A stretch of DNA of 64,000 bases. Source: Galbula dea. Its lineage: Eukaryota; Chordata; Aves; Piciformes; Galbulidae. Every line of letters begins with the position of its first letter. Position 1 is the stretch's first letter. A program made the translations under genes and the position numbers. The stretch covers positions 203,330-267,329 of the forward strand of contig VWZX01006564.1 of NCBI GenBank assembly GCA_013399015.1. The letters are read 5' to 3'. Shown piece by piece: positions 47,441 to 59,049 of the stretch. Under the pieces are notes generated by a model. The model saw only the letters and a list, made by a program, of their open reading frames with translations, made no database searches and was not told where the DNA came from.

Positions 47441-50400
47441 AAAACTCTCTGCCAGCAGAGATAAAGTTTTGAATGTTGTAAAACTGAAATGCAATGTGTT
47501 TATAGGGTTAACAACAACGAAGGGTTAACTTCTTTAGAATTAATATCCAGTAAGGCACATATACAGTTTCACATAGAGCTTGACAACTATATACAAGATA
47601 ACACTATGCATTACTTTATTAAGCACAGTCTATTAAAATGATAACATCTTAGGTTTTAGAATTGTTGCAGTAATTAAAGCTGGTCGAACTATTCTGAACA
47701 AGATAAAGAGCTGGCTGAATTTTTTGGGGAAGTTTCAATTAGCTTACTAGATTAAATCTGTCTTTGTTTAACTCTGTCTGGATGATTTAAAATGGTAATG
47801 CTTTTCTATATATGGGGTTCAGTTTTAGATTAACATTCACAAATTCAACTGTCTATATGGGAGTTAGGTATCTTATGTTATAATCAAGGCAGAGCTAATC
47901 AATGCAATCACTGAAGTCTAGAAATGAGTTCAGCTCACTTTAAACTAGTTATCTATGGAGAGATACAGTTGTCTAAATACAGGAGGTGTTTAATGTTATT
48001 TGAGATGGCCCAGGGTATCCGAAACAACATGTCAATGCAGCTGAAGTGAGTTTCTGGGAAGTGAAAGGCAGACAAAAGAGTTACAGGAGACCTGCACACT
48101 CTTTATCCAGTGTCTGCAGGCCAGACAAGTTACTCGAATCGTCACAGGTAGCAGAACGCTTCAATGTTCAAACAATTGAATAATTCCTCTAGAGATTCTT
48201 CAGTTATCTAAGCATTAGCATCAGAATTTGATGCTTCTTATTTGAGATCCATCTGACCTAGGCCAAATGGCAGGGATCTCCACTGATCTCAAAATTTATC
48301 TACCAACCCTATGTAGATGTCTCCAATACTCTAGGCTATCACCTGGATTTTTCAAGCAATTAATTTAAATCCCGTTTACTGAGGTGAAATAGCACCTTTT
48401 CAATGTTACTCAGGTTTACATGTTTCTTAGATGTTACTTCCTAAAATAAACACTTATCTCCTTTAATCCAAAAGGAAATCTTGTTCCCTCCACAATATAT
48501 ACCTCAATATGTATTTTCCATTCATGATCCATTCCAATCACAGAATGAAACAATGTAATTATGTGATGAACCTCAACTGAGTGAGCGTTAACCTTATTTC
48601 AAGGGACCCCAGATTGTGTCTGATGATCCAAAAATGATATTAAAGGAACAATATCTGTATTACAGTGCTGGAAAAATAGTAGAGAGAAATCAGATCTTAA
48701 TAAAAAAATGGGCTTGTCAACTAAGTTCCTATAAGGACTTGCACTACTAAAGTACGTCTTCAACATTGGGTTTTTAAAAATGTATTGAAAATGTAAGATT
48801 GTCAAATCAACAGATTGAATCATTTCATTTGGTGGACTGGAAGAAGGAATGAAGGAGATGAATATTAGCACATTTTTTTATACTGTCTGGATCTGTAACT
48901 CTATGTGCTACTATCCTATATGGCACCTAACTAAAAAGCAATTCAAAAAAATCCTTTGTAAAGAAAGTATGTGTCACTTCTTTTCACTTTTAACATATAC
49001 TTAGACTGTGAACTAAAATAATCCCAGTCATTGTAATTCTAGAGAATCTGAGTATAAATTCCATATAGATCTTGAACTTGTACATGAAGCACAGAAAGAA
49101 TGATAATAATTTTTTAAATCTCAGTAAGGTTACCTAAGATACATCAAAGGAGTAAAAAAAGGTAGATAGCTATCTCCACCAGCAAGACTGTGATAGAACA
49201 TGTGCTTTCTAAGGCAGGACTTCTCCATAATGTGTTTACTTTTCAACTGTGAGTGTTTTAAATTGAGATTGTGATATATTTATATTTCACTTCTGTGAAA
49301 CTAATGTTAACATACATTTTTACTGGCTGACACAGGCATTGGAACATGTAGAGCAGAGTGTCTGTTGATTCATTGTAAATAAAATTGAAATTCGACGTCA
49401 GAAAAACAGTCTGAGAAATAATAACATGACAATGTAGGATTTGCATTCCATATCAGATCTTTGCCATTGGTTTTTGTCTCATGTTGATGATTTCTGAAAT
49501 GTATATCAAGAAGTTTTTTTGTAGGTTAGCACAATATCTCACTGCAGTTGTAAATTAGTAAAGCTTTCTTTAGTTCTATGAAACTACATAACTCACTATT
49601 TTAATATTACTTCTATTGTATTTCTTTTGCTTGTAATTAGGTTTATGAAATAGAGTTTTATTTGTTTGTTTAAAGCATATTTTTTTAGATACAAAAAAAA
49701 ATTATACAATCCCATACATACTGCTGGGCCAGTGAATTTTAAGCAACAAAATTGAGAAGATCTTTGAAGTAATCTGGACACAGGCAACTGCACTGCCATT
49801 GACTGTTCTGATGCTCTCCCACTCCATATTTACCAGGCTTTTTCCCCTACACTGCTAAAACATACATTTTCCTCCTTTCCTTGCTTTAATCTAAATACAT
49901 TCCCAAATGGATTCTAAAATCTACCTTTTGATATAACCTTACTTCAGTTTCAGGTGATAAGCAGTCAGGTTTATTTTATTTTCTGTCTTACTTTGTGACA
50001 AAATTAAATATTATTTATTCTGGGGTTTTTTAATTGAAATTAATGACCCATATATGCCATTTTATCTGTTTTGAATTAAATTAATAAATTTTGAATTTTA
50101 TCTTTTTTTTCCTGAAATTAATAACTTGTATGACCTTTGTTATCCTTCTTTGGCTTAAAACACTAATCTTCATCTCTATTTTTGCTTTGTGTCCTGAATT
50201 GCTGAACTCAGATTTGTCTCCTTCAATAAAATTGACAGCTTCCTTAAATCAGTTTATCTTCATTTTTAATTAAATCAGAGAATTCTTTATCATAATCTCC
50301 TGTTATCATTCCTTGTTTTCAGTGAAGGACTAAACCAGCAACCTGCTAAGAAACATGCTACTTCAAACAATTAATTTGCTGTCTAATGCATTTGTATGTA

Positions 50401-50759
50401 GTTTTTTTCACCTTAGTGTTCCCTTCCCATCCCATATGTCTTTTGAAGTTTTAATAATTTTATATATTCATTGTATTTTAGTCTTTTTCTTCTGTTTTGT
50501 CTCAGTAAGGTGCACCCTGAGTCTCTAGCTACACAGTTTCCCTCCCATATGATTTCCACTCACAATCAAATTTGCAATGTGGCTGTCATACATGCCTACA
50601 GCAAAAGGTAAGAACAAAGTCTATGAATCATCTGAGTCCAACTGAAGCCTTTAAATAGACTTTATGTTACCACTGTGAATACAAATGAGTTTAATCATTA
50701 TAGAGATTCCCCAGTTTATTTGTGTGTAACTATCAGATATGTATAGTCCAAAAGAAACA
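47441..50759. other. Noncoding AT-rich stretch
   Basis: No gene, RNA gene or named repeat is recognised. Open frames are 90 codons or fewer, without motifs. T-rich and A-rich homopolymer runs occur at about 49,514, 49,690 and 50,104. Confidence 0.6.
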
Positions 50760-50825
50760 CCTAGGAAAAAACCCAAACCAAACCAAACCAAAACACAAAC
50801 CAACATAAACCAACCAAACCTGTCT
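50760..50825 (-). repeat. A/C-rich low-complexity tract (CCAAA units)
   Basis: Units of the type AAACC and AACCA dominate, equivalent to TTTGG on the minus strand. It lies about 200 bases from a G/T-rich tract of opposite sense (50,925-51,055), with which it could pair imperfectly. Confidence 0.8.
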
Positions 50826-50924
50826 ACTATGAAACTCCCAAGTGGATACAAAGGATTTGTCTCAAAAAAACCCCAAACTTCATAAGACTTGCTTTGCAGT
50901 ATCCTGATTGACAAGACAGATGTG

Positions 50925-51055
50925 TTTTGGTTTTGGTTACTGTGGGATTTTGTTTGTTTGTTTGGGGATTTTTTTATTTCAATTTTTGGTGTTTTTTGTT
51001 ATTTTGTTGTTGTTTTGTTCTGTTTTGTGGTTTGGTTTGGATTGGTTTTTACATG
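50925..51055 (+). repeat. G/T-rich low-complexity tract
   Basis: It consists almost entirely of T and G (GTTTTGG, GTTTGTTTG, GGTTTGGTTTGG). Hydrophobic frames over it (F/L/V/W-rich) are composition artefacts. Confidence 0.8.
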
Positions 51056-51068
51056 TATCCTTTTGGCA

Positions 51069-51120
51069 TAGAATTCACAGAATTGTAGAATCACCTGTAG
51101 GTTAATTTGAGGTCATATAG
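51069..51120 (-). mobile_element. Possible CR1 tail remnant, minus strand
   Basis: TTCACAGAATTGTAGAATCA resembles an inverted CR1 3' tail, and the next 30 bases loosely follow the usual 'ggttggaaaagacctt' wording. It is only about 50 bp and could be chance or a very short insertion. Confidence 0.35.
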
Positions 51121-51915
51121 AAGAATTATAGATGACAGATAGAATATTTCTACATTTTTCTTTATCATTAAAAGTATTCTAATGAAATTACCCTATTCAT
51201 TAAGAAAAGTTCTTTAGAAAGTAATCAGGGAGGAATAATAGCTACTTTTAATTACAACACCTGTCTAGTTTGAATAATTTAACTACAGAGCATTTTGCGT
51301 GCAATGTGTTACAATGGGTCATTGATGCTGCCTATGGTCCTTTATTCTCTCAAGCAGCTCTTTCAAACTCCTCACCTTCATTCCCTTTCTGTATCTATTA
51401 TTCAACACTTTGAAGCACTAGTTAGAGACACACATAACATGACAATGATTATTTTGCAAAAGCTTAAAAAGAAAGGGTTCCCATGTGATATTTTCTTCTT
51501 TTTCTGTCATGAAAGGCTGTTTTGGTCTTGGAACTGACCATGGTTCATATTTGAAGAAACATCCACCAAGATTACACATTATTCTCTGTGCATACTGACT
51601 CTCCATGAGGAATAATTTTTTTCAATTGCCTTTAGGAACCCCACTCTGAGACACCCAGAAAAACAGCAATACACTATGATGGTCAGAACTGAACAGTGTT
51701 GATACAAATACAGGAAATATGTTCCAGTTCTGAGTGTTCTTTAAAATGGAAAGCATCTTCCTTGCAGTGTCCTACTGGTTAACCAGAATGACTGTTTATT
51801 CAGCAATGACTACATATGAAGAGAGATATTTTTGCTCAGATAGGATCTCTCAGTAAAGAGGTGAAAATGCTGTCATTTTTTTTTAATAAAGAGTTTGATA
51901 CTTTTGAGGGCAGGT
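51121..51915. other. Noncoding stretch
   Basis: No gene or repeat is recognised. The plus-strand frame 51,295-51,537 (80 codons) and its antisense partner lack known motifs. Confidence 0.6.
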
Positions 51916-52455
51916 TGTTTAACCTGGGTTGCTGTGTGAGGCAGCTAAACACACCCAGTAAAAGAAAAGTAGAATTTTTTGGGCTAAGATAAATTATTTT
52001 CAGTGGGCTGAGATAAAGACAGTTTAATAGGACAGAAAAGGAAGGGAAAATAATAACAATAATGATAATAACTAAAAAAATAAGTAGAATATATGAAACT
52101 AGTGATATACAACACAATTGCTCCCCACTCGCCAACCAATGACCAGTCAGTTCCCAAGTGGCAGCCCCTGGCCATCTTTTTCCCTTAGTATATACACTGA
52201 GCAATGATGTCATATGTATGGAATATCCCTTTGTCCAGTTTGGGTGACCTATGTGACCTCCCAGTTTCTAGTGCATCCCAACCTACTTGCTGGTGAGGTG
52301 AGAAGCTGAAAAAGCCTTGAATTCATTTAAAAGCAGTTTAGCAATCACTAAAACATCAGTTTGTTATCAATGTTATTCTCATCCTATATCCAAAACACAA
52401 CACTGTATCAGCTACTAGGAAGAAAATTAACTCTATCTAAGCTAAAAGCAGGACA
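51916..52455 (-). mobile_element. Solo LTR of an avian endogenous retrovirus, minus strand
   Basis: Read on the minus strand, a unit of about 540 bp begins TGTCCTGCTTTTAGC and ends CAACCCAGGTTAAACA, with TG...CA termini. Inside, a TATA box (TATATA at 52,189-52,194) precedes a polyadenylation signal (ATTAAA, seen as TTTAAT at 52,023-52,028), which gives minus orientation. Phrases such as GGAATATCCCTTTGTCCAGT and CAATCACTAAAACATCAG match a widespread avian LTR family as I remember it. The flanking pentamers (CAGGT and AGTGT) do not match, so either the target duplication has decayed or the boundary is off by a few bases. No internal retroviral genes flank it. It differs from the LTR at 16,871 in most of its sequence. 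Confidence 0.85.
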
Positions 52456-55214
52456 AGTGTTTGGTTTGGCTTTTGATTTCTGTTTGTTTGATTTTGTTTT
52501 GCTTTTTTTTTTTTTAATTCCTTGAGCCAAATTTCAGCTGCTTCTTTCTGTCTCAGAATGAAAACTATTTGCATGATTGAAACCAGAGATCAGAACATTC
52601 ATTTCCTTCAAAAATTCTCTTAGTATACAAATACTACTCTCCTACAAATACAATTTCATACAGTGTGTCTTTCAGGTAGACAGCACTGAGGGACAGCTGC
52701 TGAGAAGAAACATTCATTTTCCATTGTAAAACTTGATTTTAGATCTAGCTAGAGCATATTTCTCTTAGTTGTGTCAAATCTTCCTCAACTTGTTAGACTG
52801 TGTAGCTGCAGGGAAGGCAAAGGCTGAAAATTCACAGTGAACTTTCTTTAAGCACAATCAAAGACAGAGGAAATTAACTTCATAATAAAAAGAGGTCCAT
52901 TCTACCTATCCACTTTAAAAAAACTCAAAAAAAAACCCAAAAAACCCAAACAAACCACCAAAACCCACAACCCAGAAAAAAAATATTATCTCCTTTACTG
53001 CTTTTTGTTCTCAGAGGAAAAAGAGCAAAATAAGTCTTAGAGATGTAATTATAAGAGACTACCTAGAAATAATTAATAATAAGATCTGTAGAAACTGTCA
53101 TATGTACATATGACACCCTTAAATTAATAGAGGTTTACATTGCCTACATTGTTTTCCACAAAGAGTGCTGTTCTATTCTATTTGACCTTAATTAGTATAA
53201 TTGATAGTAGTTTTAGAGCTGCACACCATTTTAATCATGTAGTTACAGCTTTCCTGACAGAAGAAAAATGAAATAGCAGCTGGGAGTTATCTATTAATAG
53301 TTAAGGAACAGAAAGGTAAAAGGAAAGACTCTTCTTTTCTAGGACTTCAGGGCTTTTATGGTGTTAGTAATGAATGACTGAAGTATTCTAAGAGGAGAAT
53401 GCTGATCTGTAAGGATGTAATGAAGGGCAGCAGGAGGCAGGATCAATGTGACAGCATTATGAAATCACATGGCTGCAAGAGTATATGGATAGAAAAAATG
53501 TCAAAGCTTGAGAATATAAACTATGTGTATGAATGGCATTACCTAGGCATGTGCATTAGAGTTTCAAACTCTGACATACATAATACTTCAAAGTTTCCTA
53601 AAAGAGCACACAGTTCTACTGCAGGTAACAAGGTTAGAGTGAGAATGGCAGAACAAATAAATTTATTTCAAGATATGGTTATTTAGAATGGATTGAAACA
53701 AGCCAGAGTACAATGAAAAAAGGGAATAAACAGGAGAGTTCTTAAGCTATGAGCAAAACATCCTATATGACTAGATTTGTTAATTTGCTTCAGTTGGCAA
53801 TTCTTTTCTTGAAGGTTATTCCTACCACTATTAATGACATTCAGAGTTCATGAAGTTGGGTGGCTTCACAAGAAAAGAAATCTTGTTCTACAGCTTCTTT
53901 CTCACAGAATTGGTTAAAAAATAAAACCCAAAACAATCCCCATACAACAAAATAAAACCAAACCTCCACTGGTGGCAATTACTGCATATTATACTGTGAG
54001 AAAGAAGAATGTCAAACTAAATGAAAATGATGTTTAAATCTGTATTTCACTAAATTGTCCTCTGGCACAGCAGTTTGGCATATGATTTTTGTAAAAATTA
54101 CAGTATAAAATGAATTTATTAACAAGTACTGATTATCTTTTTTATCTAACAATTCTTTTTTCTTTAAAATAAAAAGGAAAAAAATGAATAAAGAGATCAA
54201 TTAATTTAAAAAATATGACAGAGGACACCATAAAAGTGAAAGAATCTGGGGATGTATATTAGTTTTTAACTGTGGGTGTACTCAGAGAAGAACTCTGTTT
54301 ACTTTAGGAAGACTGGCTTGTTCATAAAAATAAATATAACAGCTCTTATAGCTTCAAAATCATCATACCTATTCTAAAGGTCATATTGCTTCTTATATTT
54401 TCTTTTACCCTCTTCAATAACACCATACTTCACATGATAGAGTAACATTACACAGTCCATGACCTACAGAGCTTTTAGAATGAAATTCCATTGACTTTTT
54501 GTGTACATTAAGGATGAATATAAAGTTAGGAATGGATTAAAGAGGACAAAAATAACCTTTTCTCATACCATCCATATTTAGTAGAGGAAGGGTCAATGGC
54601 ACTTAGGCAGCACAATTTCCCTAAGATGTCTGCCTAGAAGATGCCATGAAAGTTTGAAATCTTGATTCTTACAGATCTTTTAACTGTCAGCAATGCTGAC
54701 CAAAACTGTTGTATAGAAAATGTGTTTTACTGCAACCTTGTATGGGTGGTAAAAGGGAATCTTGATCCCTTGATCACAGAAGAGCATTATGCTTCATGGC
54801 TCTGTGTTTTTAGGCACTAAATGTGAACTACAGTCTATATAACAACAAGCAGTAATATAGCACAATTTGTTTGCCTATCATTTTCAAGATATTTTATTCT
54901 ACTGTCATCAAACAACATTTTGACTCAGCTCATCAAAGCATCAGAACATCTTTATGAACAGTAAGCAAAACTATGACTCATCTCTGTATGACTAACATTC
55001 TTGTCAAAGTCATCTAAACATTTCACCTAATTGTGGACATAGATGTTGAAAACAGTGTGAGGAATTCACCAATGTGGATTTTCATCTTAAAGCACATCAA
55101 TGTAGAAGTCTAAGTTCAGTTTCAGTGCTGGCTGAACTTCATCAAACTTTGCACACATACATAGATATTCTTGCACACTGCAATGTAGTGAACAAAGAGA
55201 AATACTCAAGGGGT
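52456..55214. other. Noncoding stretch with low-complexity tracts
   Basis: No gene is recognised. A G/T- and T-rich tract abuts the LTR at about 52,458-52,516, and an A/C-rich tract lies at about 52,915-52,982. The frame 53,399-53,686 (95 codons, plus) has no known motif, although a GCAG|GTAACA donor-like site lies inside it. The rest is AT-rich. Confidence 0.55.
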
Positions 55215-56233
55215 CAGAATCATAAAGTCACAGAATGCTTTGGGTTGGAAGGGCCCTTTAAAAATAGTTCAATTCTTCTATCATCTTGCATTAGATCAGG
55301 TGGCTCAAAGCCCTATCCATTCTGAGCTTGATATCCAATATCCTACATCCTTTCAGTTTAAAATCTTTGCCACTTGTCCTGTCACTACAGACCCTAGTAT
55401 AAAATGTCTCTTTACCTTTCTTATAAGCTTCTTTTAATCATTAAAATGCCACAATAAGCCTTTCTTTTCCAGGCTAAATAAGCCTAACTCTCTCAGCTTT
55501 TCTCTATAGGAGAGATATTCCAGCCCTCTGAACATTTTTGTGGTTCTCCTTTGTGCCTCTCTAGTAGGTCAATCTCTCTTGTGCTGGGACCCAAGAGGTG
55601 GAGGCAATGTGCCAGATGGAGTCTCACAAGAGCAGAGTAGAGGGGGAGAATCACTTCCTTCAACCTGGTGACCATGTCTCTTTCTATGCAGCCTAGGATA
55701 TGATTTGCTTTCTGGCCTGTAATTGAACATTGCTGGCTCAAGGCCAGCTTTTCATCCCCCATTATCCTCAAGTCCTTCTCATAAGCACTGCTTTCAATGG
55801 ATTAATCCCCAGCCTGTATTGAAATTGGGGTGAGCCACAACCCAAGTGCAGGACCTTGCACTTGACTTCATTGAACTTCATGGGATACAAATACACCTGT
55901 TGTTCAAGCCTGTCAAGCTCCCTCTGGATGATATCCATATTAACTGCACTGCTGAGCTCCATGTCATCTGCAAACTTGCTGAGGATGCATTGAATCCATT
56001 GATGAAGATATAAAACAATATTTGTCCCAGTATGGACCTTTATGGGACACTCCTTGTTACTGCTTTCTACTTGGACATTGAGCCTCTGACTGTGAGTCTT
56101 TCAGTGCAGCCATCCAACCAATTCCTTGCCCATCAAACAGGTCATCCATTATACCAATATCTCTTGAATTCAGAGGCATGAATGTTGCAGGTGTTAGGGA
56201 TTCAAAGGCCTTACAGAAATCCAGGCAGATGAC
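55215..56233 (-). mobile_element. CR1 LINE, longest copy in the window, minus strand
   Basis: The inverted tail (CAGAATCATAAAGTCACAG) leads into about 1 kb of CR1. The minus strand encodes, with frame breaks, first (55,962-55,768) MELSSAVNMDIIQRELDRLE then MKFNEVKCKVLHLGCGSPQF, and next (55,771-55,493) GDEKLALSQQCSITGQKANH then ILGCIERDMVTRLKEVILPL. These are the consecutive thumb-region blocks of CR1 ORF2 (DDTKLSGAV..., MKFNKAKCKVLHLG, YSALVRLHLAHC). The YEERLREL block is reduced to a frame-shifted remnant near 55,500. Sequence from 55,980 to 56,233 (inverse of '...FCKAFESL..', 'ggccttacagaaatccagg') still reads as CR1-associated and runs toward the palm region. The copy is dead and 5'-truncated. 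Confidence 0.9.
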
Positions 56234-58368
56234 AAGTAGGAACTAGTGAGTCTATTTGAGACATAGGCATTAGGATCAGATACATTTTGCTATGGAAGCA
56301 CCTGCTTCTCTTCATCTGACCTACCAGTTTTCATGAGGTCAGATGCAGACATTCTCAGTCATGTGAGTTGAATCTCACCAGGGATATATTTCTAGAAGGA
56401 TGATTCAGAACATGGTGGAGTTACTCCTATTTCTGGCATTTTGCAGCAGCTGTTCATTATGAAGAATGTCACAAGCTAGAGAGACAGATTAGCTATTTAG
56501 TCTTACACTATCCATAGGCAGAAACAGCAGTCATCAGTCTACAAAAGCTCCTTACTATTACTCCTTACTACTTCTTTGAACTCTATTGTAACAGATAAAA
56601 AATATTAACTTCAAACAGATTAAATTTTGGCTTTGACTAACTTCTGCCAAGCTTATTCAGCTATATGATATCTGTCTCTATGCAGGATTTGTCCAGACTT
56701 GAAATATAGCAAAAGTTTCCTCATGGTTAGTTATGTTGTTACATTCTTGCCTTCTTTGGGTTCTGAATTGTGAATTGAACTGCACAGCTAAATTTGCTTA
56801 ACATGTAGAGGTTTGTAAAGTCATATGCACCCTCTCCCCCCCAAATGACTCAACTTTTGCCTTTTTCTCATGGATATTACTACCTTATAGGGACTTATGA
56901 AAATGTTGGTGACAAGGTATTTGATAATTTTACCCTGGAATATCCATGAACCACTTTAGATATACAAATCTTAGCCTTAAGGTACTTAGAGGTTTCCAGA
57001 ACATCTTCACTATTGACTGTACTGAAGCTTAGAAATACAGGTTGACTTTTGACATATAAATATAAAATGGAATGATTCATACTTCAGTCTTCATATATGA
57101 GATCTTTTATTGCAATAGCAGTGTTCTTTTTACAGCACTTTATGTTCCATCCAGTTGAAAGCTGTAGGTATCTGAGACCAACTTGAATAACAACATGAAC
57201 AGGATTTTAAATTGTCGTTGTGTTAAGAAATACATCTGAGGAAATTATATGGCTTTTTTTTCCATTTGGATGACTATAGCAATCACAGAAGATATTTTCT
57301 CTGAAAACTCACATGAAGTAGGTGTTTGCACAGTACATTAAGTTGCTGTTGCTGAAAATGTATTTCAACTTTTCCTAAGTGCAATATTTTAGGGTAAAGT
57401 CTCTCAAATATAGAATGCTGCTTTTTTAACCTAGCCTTCTTAGCAATAATTATATCAGAAGATTAAGGGGAACAAGAAACAGAATATGCAAATAATCTGT
57501 TTCTAAAATAAACATTTGATGAAACTTGCCTTTTATTAAAAAAAAAACCCAAAGCTGAAAGCTGTCCTTTGAGATAGATCAAAATCAAACTTTTCAATTT
57601 TTCAAGCTTGAATTTCAATTTACTGAGTAAACTTTCTTTGTTTAGACATTTTATTTTTTTCTTTCTGGTTTGACTTCATTTCCAGCAATTGTTAAATGAT
57701 TAGTAAGAGCTTCTTATATTTGCACAACACCTAGCAAAGAAATGCCATATTTTGCATTCTGTGTGTAAAATATTACAAATCTTATCTTATACCACAACCT
57801 TGACTTTATTGACAGAAATTGACAACAGCTTCACACTAAGAATCTAAACCTAAAGACCATATTTTGCCAAAGGAAGTTCCAACTTCTTATATAAAAATAA
57901 TAGGAGAACCCAAAATATTCTGAGTTTGTAGGTAACACTTTATGATATAAGTTATACCATCTGTTAACCAGAAGCTAAGAATTTATGGTGCTTGGTCAAA
58001 TATGAAAGTACTGCCTTCAAACCACAACAAAGCATTTATTTTGTCTGGTATACACAAGATAAGCCTTGTGACTAACACATTTTCCATACACATACACCAG
58101 ACACTTGTGTACACTCAATAATTCAACACTTTTAGAAGTCCTTTCATTGCTGCTACATATCCTCTTTTAACTGAACAATTCACAGGAGGAGTTATAAAGA
58201 ATCACTGCTGTTGACAACCTCTTCATCTTGTTTGTTATGGAAATATTTCACAACTTAGACTTGGACATGTTAAGAGAGAGGGATCAACAGAGAACAAAAC
58301 TATGTATTTCTGTGTACTTTTACTTTCTCTTTACATAGCTAAATTTCTAGCTTTATTGCCTCTTCTTT
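56234..58368. other. Noncoding AT-rich stretch
   Basis: No gene or repeat family is recognised. An A-run with CCC (AAAAAAAAAACCC) lies near 57,538-57,551. Open frames are about 60 codons. Confidence 0.6.
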
Positions 58369-58455
58369 CACAGAATCATAGAATTGTCAGAGTTGAAAAG
58401 GATCTTAAAGATCAGCTAGATTCACCCCTCCCCCCTGCCATGGGCAGGGACATTC
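58369..58455 (-). mobile_element. CR1 LINE 3' tail fragment, minus strand
   Basis: TCACAGAATCATAGAATTGTC is followed by 'agttgaaaaggatcttaaag' and 'cctgccatgggcagggacat', the inverse of a CR1 3' UTR. It is under 90 bp with no ORF2. The inverted wording with the CCATGG-centred palindrome matches the subfamily of the plus-strand copy at 47,164. Confidence 0.85.
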
Positions 58456-58773
58456 ATAAATATTTAGCTTTCTTATTAGGTTCTTCCACATGAAACTACA
58501 TGAAGAAACTTTTGTAAGTCTAAATGTAGCATATTTTCAATTTTTTTCTGTTCATTGTGCTATTGACATCTACAGTTCATCTCAAGAACTGAGTGAAAGT
58601 TGCTTTTCTTGGTAGACACTGTACTTGGTAAGTTCTATTATTTCATGATGTTCCATGTCTGTTACTACTCTATTTTTAATTATTTCTGAACTGCCAGTTG
58701 TCAAGTACAGGTGTAAAGATTTGACTGTCTTAAAATTTATAGCTAAAATACATAGTTAAACTCATCATTAAAT

Positions 58774-59049
58774 GAGGACAAGAGACAATGGGCACAAAGT
58801 GAAACACAGGATATTGCATCTGAACACCAGATAGTGGATATAAAAAAGAAACACACTTTTTACAGTGAGTGTGAATGAGCACTGGCACAGGCTGCCCATA
58901 GTAATTGTGGAGTCTTCATCCTTGGAGATATGGAAAAGCCATCTGGACATGGTCCTGGGAAACTGGTTCTCTGTGGCCCTGCTTGAGCAGTGGGGTTGTA
59001 CCAGATGAACTGCAGAGGTCCTTTTCTGGGTGATTTTGTGAAATCTATG
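58774..59049 (+). mobile_element. CR1 LINE 3' end, plus strand
   Basis: The sequence runs GAGGACAAGAGACAATGGGC, then ATATTGCATCTGAACACCAG, then GAGCACTGGCACAGGCTGCC, then GTGGAGTCTTCATCCTTGGA, and closes with CCAGATGAACTGCAGAGGTC and a degenerate tail (GATTTTGTGAAATCTATG). This is the C-terminal ORF2 and 3' UTR of a CR1 subfamily distinct from the 47-kb copy. It contains stops relative to the normal frame. A minus-strand frame over it (58,768-59,175) is an antisense shadow. It faces the minus-strand tail at 58,369 across about 320 bases. Confidence 0.9.

Noticed and set aside
51836..52213. A 125-codon minus-strand open frame
   Set aside because: It lies largely within the solo LTR, has hydrophobic composition without motifs, and an LTR is not expected to encode a protein.
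58577..58627. An exon-like segment with a strong acceptor and CTTG|GTAAGT donor
   Set aside because: All three frames contain stops. It shows how often such pseudo-exons occur here.
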